Shown here piece by piece: positions 11,401-20,900 of a DNA stretch of 64,000 nucleotides. Below the pieces are notes generated by a model that did no database searches, was not told the DNA's origin, and was given only the letters and a program-made list of their open reading frames with translations. Origin of the DNA: Apteryx mantelli (taxonomy: Eukaryota; Chordata; Aves; Apterygiformes; Apterygidae); NCBI RefSeq assembly GCF_036417845.1, contig NC_090018.1, positions 62,001 through 126,000 on the forward strand. Direction: 5' to 3'. Every line of letters begins with the position of its first letter. Positions within the stretch are counted from its first letter, which is position 1. The position numbers were made by a program, and so were the translations under genes.

Positions 11401-12897
11401 CAGCGACCACAGCCCCGTGATGCCTTGGGGGGGGGGGGGGGGGTCAGCGGCCCCACGGCGGCTCGGCCCCACGGCGGCTCGGCCCCACAGTGCCCAGCCC
11501 CACGGCGCCCCGGCCCCACAGCTCGCCCGTGGCTCCGGCGAGGTCTCGCAGCCCGGCTGTGGCTCCGGCTTGCGGCTGGCAGCTTCCTCAGCCCGGCCCC
11601 ACGGCTCTCTGCCCCCCCTTCCCTGCCCCACGGCTCGGCCCCATGGCTCTCTGCCCCCCCCTTCTCTGCCCCACAGCTCTCAGTGCTCCCCCGATCCCAG
11701 CCCCATGGCTCTCTGCCCCCCCATCCCTGCCCCACGGCTTTCAGCCCCCCCCATCCCGGACCCACGGCTCTCAGCCCCCCCCTTCCCTGCCCCACAGCTC
11801 TCACAGCTCCACGGCTCAGCCCCATGCTGCTGCTCAGCCCCACAGCTCTTAGCCCCCCCCATCCCTGCCCCACAGCTCAGCTCCCCATCTCTGCCCCCCA
11901 GCTTTCACCTCCCAGCCCCTGGCCCCACAGCCCTGCCCCACGGCTCTCAGCCCCCCTCCAGCCCTGCCCCACAGCTCTGAGCCCCCTCCCCAGGCCCTGC
12001 CCCACGGTTCCGAGTCCCCCCTGGCCCTGCCCCACAGCTCTGACCCCCCCTCTCCAGCCCTGCCCCACGGCTCTCAGCCCCTCTCCAGCCCTGCCCCATG
12101 GCTCTGAGCCCCCCCCCGGCCCTGCCCCACAGCTCTGACCCCCCCCTCCAGCCCTGCCCCACGGCTCTCAGCCCCCCCCGGCCCTGCCCCATGGCTCCGA
12201 GCCCCCCCCCAGCCCTGCCCCACGGCTCTGAGCCCCCCTCCAGCTCTGCCCCACGGCTCTGACCCCCCATCTGGCCCTGCCCCACAGCTCCGAGCCCACC
12301 CCCAGCCCTGCCCCACAGCTCTGACCCCCCCCCCAGCCCTGCCCCCCGGCCGCGAGCCCCCCGGCGGGCGCCTCACCGCAGACGGAGACGGTGTAGCCCT
12401 CGACGACGCAGAGCGGGTAGCCCAGGACGAAGTAGCCGGCGACCTGGTTGACGACGCTGATGGTGCTGGCGACGAGGGTCTCGGCCAGGTCGGCCACCGC
12501 CAGGTTGACCAGGATCCAGTTGAGCGGGTGCCGCAGCTTCTTGAACCTCCACGTGGCCGCCAGCACCAGCCCGTTGGTGAGCGCCGACGCCAGCACCACG
12601 AAGAGCATCCACAGCGAGGTCAGGTTGTACACCCAGCGCGGCGCGATGTGGTAGTTGGGGCCCTCGAAGGGACCTGCGGGGCGGCGCGGCGCGGGGTTCG
12701 GCGACCGCCGTTGCCGTCACCGCCACGCGCCGCCGCCGTCCCCGTCGTCCCCGCGCCGGCGACTCACCCCGCGTGCTGTTGCTGTTGGTGTAGGTGAAGA
12801 GGCTGTCGCGCGTGGTGTCCTCCTCGTTGTCGTGGTCATCGTCGTCGTGCCACCGCCGGGCGGCGAACACCGCCGCCGCCTCCCAGGCCTGCGTCAT
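8493..12897 (-). CDS. OPN1LW: Long-wavelength-sensitive cone opsin (red opsin, iodopsin apoprotein)
   Basis: Six exons: 12768-12897, 12377-12673, 11255-11423, 11022-11187, 9850-10089 and 8493-8606. The five after the first match the classical LWS exon sizes (297, 169, 166, 240 bp, then a 38-codon end). They give 371 residues. This is the seven-helix visual pigment of red cones and of double cones, binding 11-cis retinal and signalling to transducin. Seen: N-terminal acidic stretch and NST glycosylation site; CVVEGY with the Glu113 counterion; SWERW at helix 3; chloride-site His181 in [22 protein letters not shown] with the retinal Lys296 and NPxxY; and C-terminus SNSSVSPA as in chicken iodopsin. 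Odd: of the five known spectral-tuning sites, position 164 is Ala (codon 11293-11295) and 261 is Phe (codon 10003-10005). The usual red-cone residues are Ser and Tyr. Both changes shift absorption to shorter wavelengths. Introns 2, 4 and 5 are minisatellites. Confidence 0.98.
8640..9775. repeat. Minisatellite in OPN1LW intron 5
   Basis: Short units of about 13-15 bp (CCCATGTCCTAG, CTCCGTGTCCC, ACCCACATCC) are organised in a higher-order repeat of about 120 bp. That repeat is clearest from 8760 to 9300. Confidence 0.9.
10130..10985. repeat. Minisatellite in OPN1LW intron 4
   Basis: Units of about 60 bp carry TCTATGGGGTGGAGCTGGGC, TCCCCGTGGCTCTCGGGG and AGGTTTGAGGAGG, about 14 copies. It lies between exons 5 and 4. 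Confidence 0.92.
11445..12365. repeat. Minisatellite in OPN1LW intron 2
   Basis: About 30 bp units built on CCCTGCCCCACGGCTCTCAG fill the intron between exons 2 and 3 almost completely. Confidence 0.92.
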
Positions 12898-12968
12898 GGC
12901 GTCCGCACCACCGCCGCACCGCCGCACCTCGGGGGGCGACCGCGGGCTCTGCCGCCTGCGCCCCGCGT

Positions 12969-13129
12969 CTTATACCTGCCCCCTCCCCCGGGATTAACCC
13001 GGTGCCCCCGATCCCCCCCCCCCCGATCCCTTAATTGGGCTCCGGCCCCCGGCCCGGCGTCACGCTCCCGCTTTGCCGAGCGCCTCGGGTGAGCGCTGAT
13101 CGGGATTGACGCGGGCGGGCGGCTAATCC
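12969..13129 (-). promoter_or_regulatory. OPN1LW: OPN1LW proximal promoter: TATA-like box and CRX/OTX-type sites
   Basis: On the minus strand TATAAG (12969-12974) lies about 75 bp upstream of the ATG, a good TATA distance with a short leader. Two matches to the CRX/OTX core TAATCC follow upstream: GGATTA at 12991-12996 and CTAATCC at 13123-13129. A TTAATTGG word starts at 13031. CRX controls cone opsin promoters in vertebrates. Function here is inferred from motif and position only. Confidence 0.6.
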
Positions 13130-13289
13130 TGCCCTCCCCCCCCCACCCCCGTCACCCGCAATTTCCTAAGAGCCCGTTTCCCTAACGAGGGTGGCGACGG
13201 CCCCCCCCCGCCACACCCCACCCCACCCCACGGCCCCGTTTCCCTCGCCGGGCCCCCAACCTCGGCGCCTCCAGAGCGTCACCCGGACC

Positions 13290-13860
13290 GGGGGCTGCAC
13301 CCCGGGCGGGGCTACCTACAGCCCGACACCCGCACCCGTCACCCAGACCACGAGCTACACCCCAAGCAGGGCTATCTAGAGCCCAACACCCATCACCCAG
13401 ACCAGAAGCTACACCCCAAATGGGGCTGTCTACAGCCCAACACCTACACCCATCACCTGGACCAAGAGCTATGCCCCAAATGAGGCTGTCTACAACCCAA
13501 TGTCTTCACCTGCCACCCAGACTATGAGCTACACCCCAAACAGGGCTACCTACAGCTCAACACCAACACCCATCACCCGGACCAAGAGCTACAACCCAAA
13601 TGAGGCTGTCTACGGCCCCAAACCAACACCCGTCACCTGGACCACAAGTGACACCCCAAATGGGGCTACCTACAGCCCGACACTGACACCCATCACCCGG
13701 GCCACAAGCAACACCCCAAATAGGATTACCTACAGCCGTCTACAGCTATCTACCTGCACCCATCACCCAAAGCAACACCCCAACATCAGCTGATACCCCA
13801 GAGCTACAGCCCGACACAGGCACACCATCACCCAGCCTGGGGGCTGCACCCCAGCGCGGG
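13290..13860. repeat. Minisatellite upstream of OPN1LW
   Basis: About nine units of about 55-60 bp carry CACCCATCACCCGGACCA, GAGCTACACCCCAAATGG and GGCTACCTACAGCCC. There is no coding evidence. Confidence 0.9.
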
Positions 13861-14139
13861 GCTACAACCGGCAGCTACAGCTCAACGCACGTACACCCGG
13901 CATCCATGCGTCAGTCGCCCCGCAGACAGGGCAATCGCACCCCGTCCAGCCCCACACATGGGGGTACTGGGCCCCCCCTGCCCCACAGCGGGGAGCTGGG
14001 CCCCCTCCCGCCCCACGGCCCCACTCGCATTGCGGTCAGCAGCCCAAGGGTGTAACATCACCGGGGGGGGGTGGGGGCCGCGGCGCGGGGCCAAGTAGGG
14101 CAGGGGGGGAACGTTCCCCCCCCCCAGCACCCTTAAAAA

Positions 14140-14440
14140 TAGCCCAAAGCCTTAATTAGCAATTAGGCCCGTTCGGGAGGGGGGATTAACGAGGGGGGCC
14201 CCAAAGGGGGGGGTGCCGCGGCCCAGCTCTACCCCCCCCCACCCCGACTAGGGGTTCCCCCCCCCCGTGGGGCAGGGTTGGGGGGGATCTTTGGGGGTCA
14301 CCGCCCCAAATGTGCCCCCGGCCCTAATCACCTCCCCCCCCCCAAACCCCCCGCCCCGGGGCCGAGGGCGGCTGGCAGCTGCCCCCCCCCGCTAATCCGG
14401 GGATTTTCGGGTCGCCCCGGGGGAGTCCGATTAAAAGGGA
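14140..14440. promoter_or_regulatory. Candidate opsin enhancer between SWS2 and LWS
   Basis: An AT-containing island in GC-rich DNA holds CTTAATTAGCAATTAGG (from 14151), GGATTA (14183-14188), CTAATC (14324-14329), CTAATCC (14392-14398) and GATTAAAAG (near 14429). TAATTA and TAATCC are the core sites of photoreceptor homeodomain factors (RAX/VSX type and CRX/OTX). The position between two cone opsins fits a shared control region. This is inference; conservation was not tested. A second AT-rich patch at 14850-14920 contains no recognised motif. The rest of 13860-15060 shows no gene. Confidence 0.4.
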
Positions 14441-15072
14441 AACGGGGAATTTTAACCTGCCGGGCGGGGAAAAGGGGGCGCGGAGGGAGCCGGGGCCGGC
14501 GGTGCCACGAGGGTCCCCTTCCCTCGTGTTTGGGGCTGGGGCAGGGGGGGACGGGGACGGGACACGCGTCCGGCTGTGCGCGCGGGTGACACCCCGCACG
14601 CTCCGTGTGTGCGTGAGCGCGCGCGGGTGACGGCGTCCCCCCGTCTCTCTCCCCACAGCGCCCAGGGCAGGGGGAGACCCTGCTGGACCCACCGGTGGCT
14701 GGAGGCAGATAAGTGCTGGGGGGGCCGGTGTGGGGCGAGGGCGGCCGGGGCGGGGGGGGGGTGTCGTGAGGGGTAGGGGGTGGCTGTGGGACAGGCGGTG
14801 GGGCACAGGGGCAGCCGTGGGGCTGCCGTGGGGCCGCCGTGGGGCCGCGCGACAGGAATTCCGCTAGTTCCGAACTATTTACGCTTGCGGAAAGTTCCCT
14901 ACTAGCAGAACTCGGCTGTGCCCCCCCCCCAAACGGGCCCTGGGGGCACCCACGGGCGGCGTGGGGCAGCGTTGGGGGGCTCAGGGGATGGTTGGAGGGG
15001 GGGGGCGTGTGGCGGGACCCCCCCCCACACACACCCGGGCCCAGTGCAGAGGCAGAGGCTGCGTCGCCAGCG

Positions 15073-15078
15073 TTTAAT
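15073..15078 (-). terminator. Poly(A) signal ATTAAA of the SWS2 opsin
   Basis: TTTAAT on plus gives ATTAAA on minus, about 230 bp after the stop codon at 15310-15312. Confidence 0.65.
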
Positions 15079-15309
15079 GCCGTCGGGTACGGCGTGGGGC
15101 GGGGGGGGGGTACGTACAACAGGCAGCAGTGGGGCTGCCCCACGGCGGGCGGAGCAGCGGTTCCCCCCGGCACCCCACACGCCGGACCACCCCCCGCCAC
15201 CAGCCTGGGGGGGGGGGGGTCCCCATGCCGCTGCGGCGGCGTGTGCCGGGAGGTGGGGGCAGGCGCCGTGGGGCAGCCCCGCCGTGGGGCGGCCCCTCCG
15301 TGGGGCGGC

Positions 15310-18300
15310 CTACGCGGGCGAGACCTGGCTGGAGGAGACGGAGGAGACCTGGGTGGCCTGCGAGGATCCCGAGACGTCGTCCTCGTCCCCGAAGGGGCTC
15401 TTCCCGCAGAAAACCAGCTTCAGCATGCAGGAGCGGAACTGCGGGGGGGGGGGGGACACACCGGCGTCACCGCGACACCCCCCGGGGCGTCACCGCGGCA
15501 CCGTCGGGGGGTCGCCAGGGCGGCACGGGCGCGTTGCCGGCGGGTTACTGGGGTGCGTTGCCAGGGCATCGCCAGGCTGTCGCCAGGGTGGTGCTGGGGT
15601 GTCACTGGGGGGGTGTTGTCGGGGTGTCACCGGGGCAGTGGTGAGGTGTCACCAGGGGGTGTTGTCGGGGTGTCACCAGGGCAGTGGTGAGGTGTCACTG
15701 GGGGGTGTTGTCGGGGTGTCACCGGGGCAGTGGTGAGGTATCACTGGGGGGTGTTGTCGGGGTGTCACCGGGGGGTGTTGTCGGGGTGTCACCGGGGCAG
15801 TGGTGAGGTATCACTGGGGGGGTGTTGTCGGGGTGTCACTGGGGGGTGTTATGGAGATGTCACCGGGGGGTGTTGTTGGGGTGTCACCACAGCCACACTG
15901 GGGTGTCACTGGGGTGCACTGCCAGCACGTTTGGGGGCATCACCAGAGGCATGACTGGGGTGTCACTGGGGTGGTACTGGGGTGTCACTGGGGGTGTTAC
16001 TGGGACGCCACTGGAGCGCATTGCCACGGTGTTACTGGGACATCACTGGGGCGCGTTGCCAGAGCGTTACTGGGATGTCACTGGAGCATTACTGGGATGT
16101 CACTGGAGCGTTACTGGGACGTCACTGGGGCGCATTGCCAGGGTGTTAACGGGGCGTCACGGGGGCATTACTGGGATGTCACCGGGACGTTACTGGGATG
16201 TCACTGGAGCGTTACTGGGACGTCACTGGGGCGCATTGCCAGGGTGTTACTGGGATGTCACTGGAGCATTACTGGGACGTCACCAGGGCACGTTGCCAGG
16301 GTGTTAACGGGGCGTCACCGGGACATTACTGGGACGTCACCGGGACGTTACTGGGACGTCACCGGGGCGCGTTGCCAGTGTGTTAACGGGGCGTCACCAC
16401 GGTGTCACCAGGCCGTTACTGGGGTGTCACCGGGGGCAGCGTCAGGGCATTTTCGGGCGTCACCGGGGGAGGGTCCCATCGCTAGAGCACATCCCTGGGG
16501 AGCTGCTTGGACGGGGACCATGGGGAGGGTGCTGTGGGGCAGGACTGGGTGCCATGGGGCACTGGCAGGTGCTGTGGGGTGGCAATGGATACTAGGGCGC
16601 CATGGGGCAGGACTGGGTGCCGTGGGGCACTGGCAGGTGCTGTGGGGTGGCAATGGATACTAGGGTGCTATGGGGCAGGACTGGGTGCTGTGGGGTGGCA
16701 ATGGATACTAGGGCGCCATGGGGCAGGACTGGGTGCCGTGGGGCACTGGTGGGTGCTGTGGGATGGCAATGGATACTAGGGCGCCATGGGGCAGGACTGG
16801 GTGCTGTGGGGCAGGACTGGGTGCTGTGGGGTGGCAATGGATCCTAGGGTGCCATGGGGCAGGACTGGGTGCCGTGGGGCACTGGTGGGTGCTGTGGGGT
16901 GGCAATGGATACTAGGGTGCCATGGGGCAGGACTGGGTGCCGTGGGGCACTGGTGGGTGCTGTGGGGTGGCAATGGATCCTAGGGCACCACGGGGCAGGA
17001 CGGGGTGCCGTGGGGCAGGACTGGGTGCCGTGGGGCACCAGCAGGCGCTGTGGGGTGGGAGTGTCTGCGAGGCCCCCGCTAATCTCTGCCCCCCACATCT
17101 CTGCCCCACGGCGCCCACCTGCTCGTTCACGAAGACGTAGACGACGGGGTTGCAGACGGTGGAGGCCTCGGAGAAGACGGAGGGCGCGGAGACCAGCCCC
17201 ACGCCCCCGCCCCACGGCCCAGCCCCACCCACACGCCGCCCGCCCCACGTCCCCCCACCTGCTTGTTCATGAAGACGTAGACGACGGGGTTGCAGACGGT
17301 GGAGGCCTTGGAGAAGACGGAGGGCACGGAGGCCAGCGCCGCGTCGAAGGACTGTCCCCGGTGCGTCACCGCCCAGAGGGCGAAGGCCGAGTAGGGGCCC
17401 CAGCACACCAGGAAGCCCAGCACCATCACCACCACCATCTTGGTCACCTCCCGCTCCGCCTTCTGCGTCGTGGCCGACTGTTCCTGCTGCTTGGCCACCT
17501 GCGTGGGGGTGGGGGGGGGGAACAGCCGTCACCGTGGCCTCGTTGTTCACACACACACACACACACACGCATACACCCGGTGGCCATATGGGTAGGACCT
17601 ACCGTAAACACGGTAGGACCCATCGCAACCACCCTGGCGGGGACGGCCGGGTCCGTGGGGACCTCGAGTCACCCCCCGTTGTCCGTGGGGACCCCGCGGC
17701 GGCGGGTCCTGCCGTTAACGCCGGACGGGGCGCGTGCCCCACACCACCGGTGTGTGTGTGTGTGTGGGGGATTCACCCTATCGGCCCCCCCCCCAAAATC
17801 GAGGCGGGGGGCTGCCGCCACGTTGGGGGGGAAACCCGCTTCGGCACGCGTGCGTCCGTGTGTCCTTCCCCCCCTCAATAAACGGCCTCGGAGCGGCCCC
17901 CCGCCTCCCCGCGGTTTTTTTTCGGGGCGCTCACCGCCCGCAGCGCGACCAGCAGGCGCCCGTAGGAGAAGACGATGACGGCCAGGGGCACCCCGAAGCA
18001 GAAGCAGAAGAGGAAGGCGACGTAGGACTCGTTGTTCCACTTGTTGTTGGTCGTGTACCAGTCGGGGCCGCACGAGCACTGCAGCCCCTCGGGGATGTAC
18101 CTGGGGCGGAGGGGGGGAAACGCGGCGGCACCTCGCAGCGGGTCTCATCCCCCGGCCCGGCCCCGTGAGAGCCTCCCCGAACCTGCTCCCTCCTGCCCGC
18201 CTCGCTCCGCTCGGACCTCTCCCGCTCCGTCCGTCTGTCCGTCCCCCGTCCCCCCCAACCTGCTCCAGCCGAAGAGGGGGGGCACGGCGGCGGCGAGGCC

Positions 18301-18898
18301 GAAGATCCAGGTGACGGCGCAGCCCAGCGCGGCGTGGCTCCCGCGGAAGGCGAAGCCGCCCAGCGGTTTGCAGATCACCAGGTAGCGCTCGAAGGCCACC
18401 ACAGCCAGGGACCACAGGCTCACCATGCCTGGGCGAGGAGGAGGAGGAAGGGGACGGGACGTCAGCGGGGCCCCCCGGCGTCCGTCCCCCCCCCCCCCGC
18501 GTCCCCCCCTTACCTCCGAGCGTGGCGGCGAAGCCCTCGACCTTGCAGGCGACGGGCCCCAGGGCGAAGTACGCCCGGGAGAAGCAGTAGCAGGCGGTGG
18601 TGGAGCCGGCGCAGACGACGAGCAGGTTGGCGGCCGCCATGTTCACCAGGACGCGGTTGAGGGGCGAGCGCAGCTTGCCGAAGCGGGCGGCGCAGGCGAC
18701 GGTGAGGGCGTTGGCGGGCAGCCCCAGCGCCACGAGCGCCAGCATGAAGGCCGACAGGCCCGCGAAGACGCCGCGGCTGCCCAGGTGCGTCTGCGGCACC
18801 AGGAAGGGGCTCAGCGCCGTCACGTTCGGCACGTCCAGGGCCGCGGGGATGAAGAAGTCCTCCGGGAGGTCGTCCCGGCTGTCCCAGGACTCGGGCAT
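15310..18898 (-). CDS. OPN1SW2: Short-wavelength-sensitive 2 (SWS2) cone opsin, blue cone pigment
   Basis: Five exons: 18514-18898, 18260-18428, 17935-18100, 17259-17498 and 15310-15438. They join in phase to 362 residues, close to chicken blue opsin. The internal sizes 169, 166 and 240 bp are the opsin standard. Seen: [20 protein letters not shown] with an NVT glycosylation site; CKVEGF with counterion Glu113; [29 protein letters not shown] of the retinal plug; [19 protein letters not shown]; Lys296 in FSKAST (codon 17307-17309); NPVVY; and C-terminus SSSQVSPA. These match the SWS2 class, which eutherian mammals lack. Together with OPN1LW it keeps the ancient SWS2-LWS tandem. Odd: several Ala/Arg replacements in helices 1-2, and a partial copy of the exon 4 end in the last intron. 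The open frame continues upstream of the ATG, but no better start was seen. Confidence 0.97.
15445..16490. repeat. Minisatellite A in SWS2 last intron
   Basis: Short units alternate GGGGTGTCACTGGGG, GTGTTGTCGGGGTGTCACC and ATTACTGGGATGTCACTGG, with gradual drift from left to right. Confidence 0.92.
16500..17065. repeat. Minisatellite B in SWS2 last intron
   Basis: About eight copies of a 60-70 bp unit carry CATGGGGCAGGACTGGGTGC, CGTGGGGCACTGG, TGCTGTGGGGTGGCAATGG and ATACTAGGG. Confidence 0.93.
17116..17194 (-). pseudogene. Partial duplicate of SWS2 exon 4 3' end with its splice donor
   Basis: This 79 bp block copies 17256-17334 (exon 4 end plus the donor GT) with about seven differences, 140 bp further into the intron. 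On the minus strand it still encodes an [14 protein letters not shown]-type segment and ends NEQ before a GTGGG donor. The codon matching the retinal-binding Lys296 is GAG, Glu (17167-17169). No acceptor lies at its 5' border, so it looks like a dead exon fragment. It could be read only if exon 4 ran past its own donor. Confidence 0.85.
17551..17570. repeat. (AC)n microsatellite in SWS2 intron 3
   Basis: About ten AC dinucleotides. A shorter GT tract lies near 17750-17768. Confidence 0.9.
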
Positions 18899-18989
18899 GG
18901 CGGAGGGCGGGCGGGCGGATGAGCGGACGGACGGACGGAAGAGCGGGCACGGACGGACGGGAAGGGGGCACGGGTGGAGCAGAGGGGGA

Positions 18990-19800
18990 CGGAGACGGGG
19001 CGGGCGAGCGCAGGGAGCGATGGAGCGGAGACGGATGGGTGGACGGAGGGACGGGCTGACGGACACGGCAATGGCGAGGACGCTAGAGAAGCGATGGATG
19101 GGTACGAGGATGGACAGACAGATATAGGAAGGGAAAGACAGATACCAGGACAGGGACGGGATGGAGATGGATAGAGCAGGACCAGAGAGACAGGGAAGAG
19201 AGCAGGGATGGATGGATGGAGATAGAGATGAAGAAGGGATGGACGGACAAATACAGGGATGCGGACGAATGAACACAAGGTGCACAGACGGAGACGGATG
19301 GAGGGATACAGGGACCGAAGAAGGATGGACAGACGCGGGGACGGACAGATGGAAATGGGGACAGACGGATGGAAATGGGGATGGGGACGAATGAACACAG
19401 GGCGCACAGACGGAGACGGATGGAGGGATACAGGGACTGAAGAAGGATGGACAGACGCGGGGACAGACAGATGGATACGGGGACGGATGGATGGAAACGG
19501 GGACGGACGGATGGATACAGGGACAGACAGATGGATATGGGGATGGACGGAAAAATACGGGGACGGGGATGAATGAAGAGACGCAAGGTGCACAGACGGA
19601 GACGGATGGAGGGATACAGGGACCGAAGAAGGATGGACAGATGCGGGGACGGATGGATGGATACGGGGACGGACGGATGGAAACGGGGACAGACAGACGG
19701 ATGGATGGAAACAGGGATGGATGGATGGATACGGGGACGGACGGACGGATACGGGGCGTCGGGACGGACAAGGGGGTGCCCGGACGGACGCGCGGACGGA
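18990..19800. repeat. GGACGGATGGA-type minisatellite upstream of SWS2
   Basis: A 4-bp drift family (GGAC/GGAT/GGAA) is arranged in longer units, with a unit of about 120-190 bp marked by TGAACACAAGGTGCACAGAC near 19270, 19390 and 19590. It fills the space between the probable TATA box and the SWS2 start codon. Confidence 0.9.
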
Positions 19801-19859
19801 GGGGGCCGGCGGGGGCGCAGGCTGGTGGTGGTGGTGGGGGGGGGCCGAGCGCGGGACCC

Positions 19860-19865
19860 TTTATA
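19860..19865 (-). promoter_or_regulatory. OPN1SW2: TATA box candidate for the SWS2 opsin
   Basis: TTTATA on plus gives CTATAAAGG on minus. It is about 960 bp upstream of the SWS2 ATG, so its use would need a long leader or a 5' UTR intron. Homeodomain-type words lie behind it: TAATC at 19931, CTAATC near 20032, GATTAG near 20052 and TAATTAG at 20107. CRX-type words follow at 21088 (CTTAATCCC), 21141 (GGATTAG) and 21388 (GGATTAG). Confidence 0.45.
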
Positions 19866-20129
19866 GCCGAGGGGGCCGGGGGCCCGGTGTGTGTGTGGGG
19901 GGGGACGATGCGGCCCGGCCCCCCCACCCCTAATCGGGGCTAACGCCGCAAAGCGCGGCTGAGCCCGGCTTATCCGCCGGGCGGGCGGTGGCCGAGCCGA
20001 GCTTACCCGCCGCCAAGCCGCTTTCGGGGCGACTAATCGCGCCCGAGCCCTGATTAGCGGGTTGGGGGGGATCAGGGGTATCAGCCCCCCCCCCCCGTCA
20101 CAGGCCTAATTAGCTCCCGCTAGGGAGGA

Positions 20130-20900
20130 CGGGGCCCGGGGTGCCCCCACTCCCACTGCACCCCCAAAACTGCCCCCGCTGACGCCCTGCACCCCAAAAC
20201 CCCCCCCACAGGCCCAGCTAGGACTCTGCACCCCCAAACTGCCCCCCGCTGACGCCCTGCACCCCAAAACCTCTCCAGAGCCCTGGCTGAGACTCTGCAC
20301 CCCTAAACTGCCCTCACTAACACCCTGCACCCCAAAACCCCTCCAAAGCCCCCACTCCCGCCCTGCACCCCCAAACTGCCCTCATTCCTACCTGCACCCC
20401 AAAACCCCTCTGGACCCCCCCACACTCCCACTCTGCACCCCTAAACTGCCCTCGTTCCTGCCTGCACCCCAAAACCCCCTCAGAGTCTCCCACTCGCACC
20501 CTGCACCCCCAAACTGCCCTCGCTCCTACCTGCACCCAAAACCACTCTGGAGCCCCCCCACTCCCGCCCTGCACCCCCAAACTGCCCTCGCTCTACCTGC
20601 ACCCCAAGACCACTCTGGAGCCCCCCCACTCCCACCCTGCACCCCCAAACTGTCCTCGCTCCTACCTGCACCCCAAAACCACTCTGGAGTCTCCCACTCC
20701 CACCTTCAGCCCCAAACTGTCCCCACTATCACCCTGCACCTCAAAGCCCCTCCAGAGCCCCCCACCCTGCACCCCCAAACTGCCCTCGCTCTTACCTGCA
20801 CCCCAAAACCCCTCCGTATCCCCCTGCTCACACCCCGTCCCCCAGGACCCCTCTGGAGCCCCCCCCAGTCCAGCTGCACCCCCAAACCGACCCCATTTCC
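20130..20900. repeat. Minisatellite, about 60 bp unit, 5' of SWS2
   Basis: About 12 units carry CCTGCACCCCCAAACTGCCC, TCGCTCCTACCTGCACCCC and AAAACCACTCTGGAGCCCC. No gene is evident. Confidence 0.92.

Noticed and set aside
13860-15060. A small gene in the LWS-SWS2 spacer.
   Set aside because: Open frames there are short, proline/arginine-rich and lack any known match or coherent splice structure. The spacer looks regulatory.
17669-19927. A 752-codon open frame running from upstream of SWS2 through its first exon.
   Set aside because: The part before the SWS2 Met (18898) is a translation of the GGAT minisatellite and reads through the intron after 18514. SWS2 proteins start at the MPESW-type end.
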